This document shows, in pieces, positions 63,654 to 64,000 of a stretch of 64,000 nt of DNA (the first letter of the stretch is position 1; each line of letters begins with the position of its first letter). Origin of the DNA: Paraburkholderia mimosarum LMG 23256 = NBRC 106338 (GTDB taxonomy: Bacteria; Pseudomonadota; Gammaproteobacteria; Burkholderiales; Burkholderiaceae); the NCBI RefSeq assembly GCF_000739815.1, contig NZ_BBJJ01000007.1, positions 1 to 64,000 on the forward strand, read 5' to 3'. A program made the position numbers and the translations under genes. Under the pieces are notes generated by a model. That model was not told the DNA's origin. It made no database searches and saw only the letters and a list, made by a program, of their open reading frames with translations.

Positions 63654-63962
63654 CTACCGGGGCAGCGCCGCGGCTTCTTCAGGCGTGAGCGCCGTGATCG
63701 CGAGAGCGTGAATGCCGCGCTGCATGGCCTCGGCCAGCGCATCATACACCATGCGATGCCTTGCCACGCGGGCTTTCCCCGCGAATGCGGACGCAACGAT
63801 CGTCACATGGTAATGACCGCCGGCAGCGGCGCCGGCGTGTCCCGCGTGCTGCGCGCTGTCGTCGCGCACGTCGATTGAAACGGGAGCGAGCGCCGCGGTC
63901 AGGCGCGTTTCGATCAGCGCCATGCGCTCGGCAGGGCTCGCGTGCAGAAAGACGTCGCTCAT
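63654..63962 (-). CDS. BolA family protein
   Basis: 102-residue BolA/IbaG-type protein, a partner of monothiol glutaredoxins in iron-sulfur handling and linked to cell morphology. The core segment HYHVTIVASAFAGKARVARHRMVYDAL (split here around residues ~49-75) carries the conserved His positions, ending GIHALAITALTPEEA. AAGGAAG fits the ATG at 63962, which overlaps the stop of the preceding gene by ATGA. The frame 10 codons further upstream is part of that gene. Confidence 0.92.
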   Translation of the reverse strand: MSDVFLHASPAERMALIETRLTAALAPVSIDVRDDSAQHAGHAGAAAGGHYHVTIVASAFAGKARVARHRMVYDALAEAMQRGIHALAITALTPEEAAALPR

Positions 63963-64000
63963 TCTTCTTCCTTCATGTAACGCGAGAGCCACAGGCTCTG
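63959..64000 (-). CDS. Partial septation protein A (YciB/IspZ), last 13 codons
   Basis: The final 42 bp read on the minus strand give QSLWLSRYMKEEE then a TGA at 63959-63961. This matches the C-terminus of YciB/IspZ-type inner-membrane septation proteins of Burkholderia, which end in QSLWLTKYLKDE. The stop overlaps the BolA start (ATGA), so the two are coupled. Most of the gene lies outside the window. Confidence 0.72.
   Translation of the reverse strand, partial: QSLWLSRYMKEEE

Overview
The window is a high-GC stretch of bacterial chromosome with dense, mostly housekeeping gene content. Protein similarity and gene order point to a Burkholderiaceae betaproteobacterium, most likely Paraburkholderia or a close relative. 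The pointers are a polyhydroxyalkanoate (PHA) block (phaB, phaR, bktB), the tig-clpP-clpX-lon-hupB-tRNA-tRNA-ppiD proteostasis block, and PurL, RimO and IspD/IspF of the beta-proteobacterial type. I see no insertion sequence, prophage, integrase or CRISPR array. The genus call rests on recognised protein sequences, not on a database search.

Layout: 0.2-7.7 kb holds PHA metabolism (phaB, phaR, bktB) interleaved with rimO, a KDG-type sugar kinase, an exported hypothetical protein and metC. At 7.8-15.8 kb lie serB, a stand-alone LigD-type polymerase domain, an exported hypothetical protein, the fetAB iron-export ABC pair, an AsmA-family protein with an internal 18-bp repeat tract, and a small hypothetical protein. 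At 16.3-20.7 kb is a sensory cluster (CHASE3-type kinase, receiver-only protein, REC-PAS-kinase-REC hybrid) with no DNA-binding output domain. At 20.7-28.9 kb are mscL, a threonine-dehydratase-like enzyme, argE, mfd, ispD and ispF. At 29-40 kb are a membrane acyltransferase, a peroxiredoxin, an EnvZ/OmpR pair, a DUF1800/DUF1501 pair, a squalene/phytoene-synthase-like protein with degenerate aspartate motifs, tRNA-Leu, a MarR regulator and glycerate kinase.

At 40.4-49.6 kb is the protein-quality-control block: trigger factor, ClpP, ClpX, Lon, HU-beta, tRNA-Val, tRNA-Asp and PpiD. Possible heat-shock promoters precede clpP and lon. At 49.7-57 kb are a lipoprotein, the divergent tesA/ybbA pair, pgi, NAD(P)HX repair (nnrDE) and a D-amino-acid dehydrogenase-like FAD enzyme. 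At 57.3-64 kb are purL, a class II Fic protein whose promoter and start codon are covered by repeated palindromic operators, a PpiC parvulin, a BolA-like protein and the last 13 codons of a YciB/IspZ septation protein.

The most unusual signal is the pair of same-architecture palindromes (plus an extra half-site) at the fic start, with the start codon inside the second palindrome. The Fic protein ends in a winged-helix-like region, so autoregulation is a natural hypothesis. Other points of interest are the orphan LigD polymerase domain, the SQS-like protein without canonical aspartates, the 18-bp coding repeat in the AsmA gene, a tandem response-regulator-type site upstream of ompR, the 6-bp gap between tesA and ybbA, and short tandem repeats in two intergenic regions.
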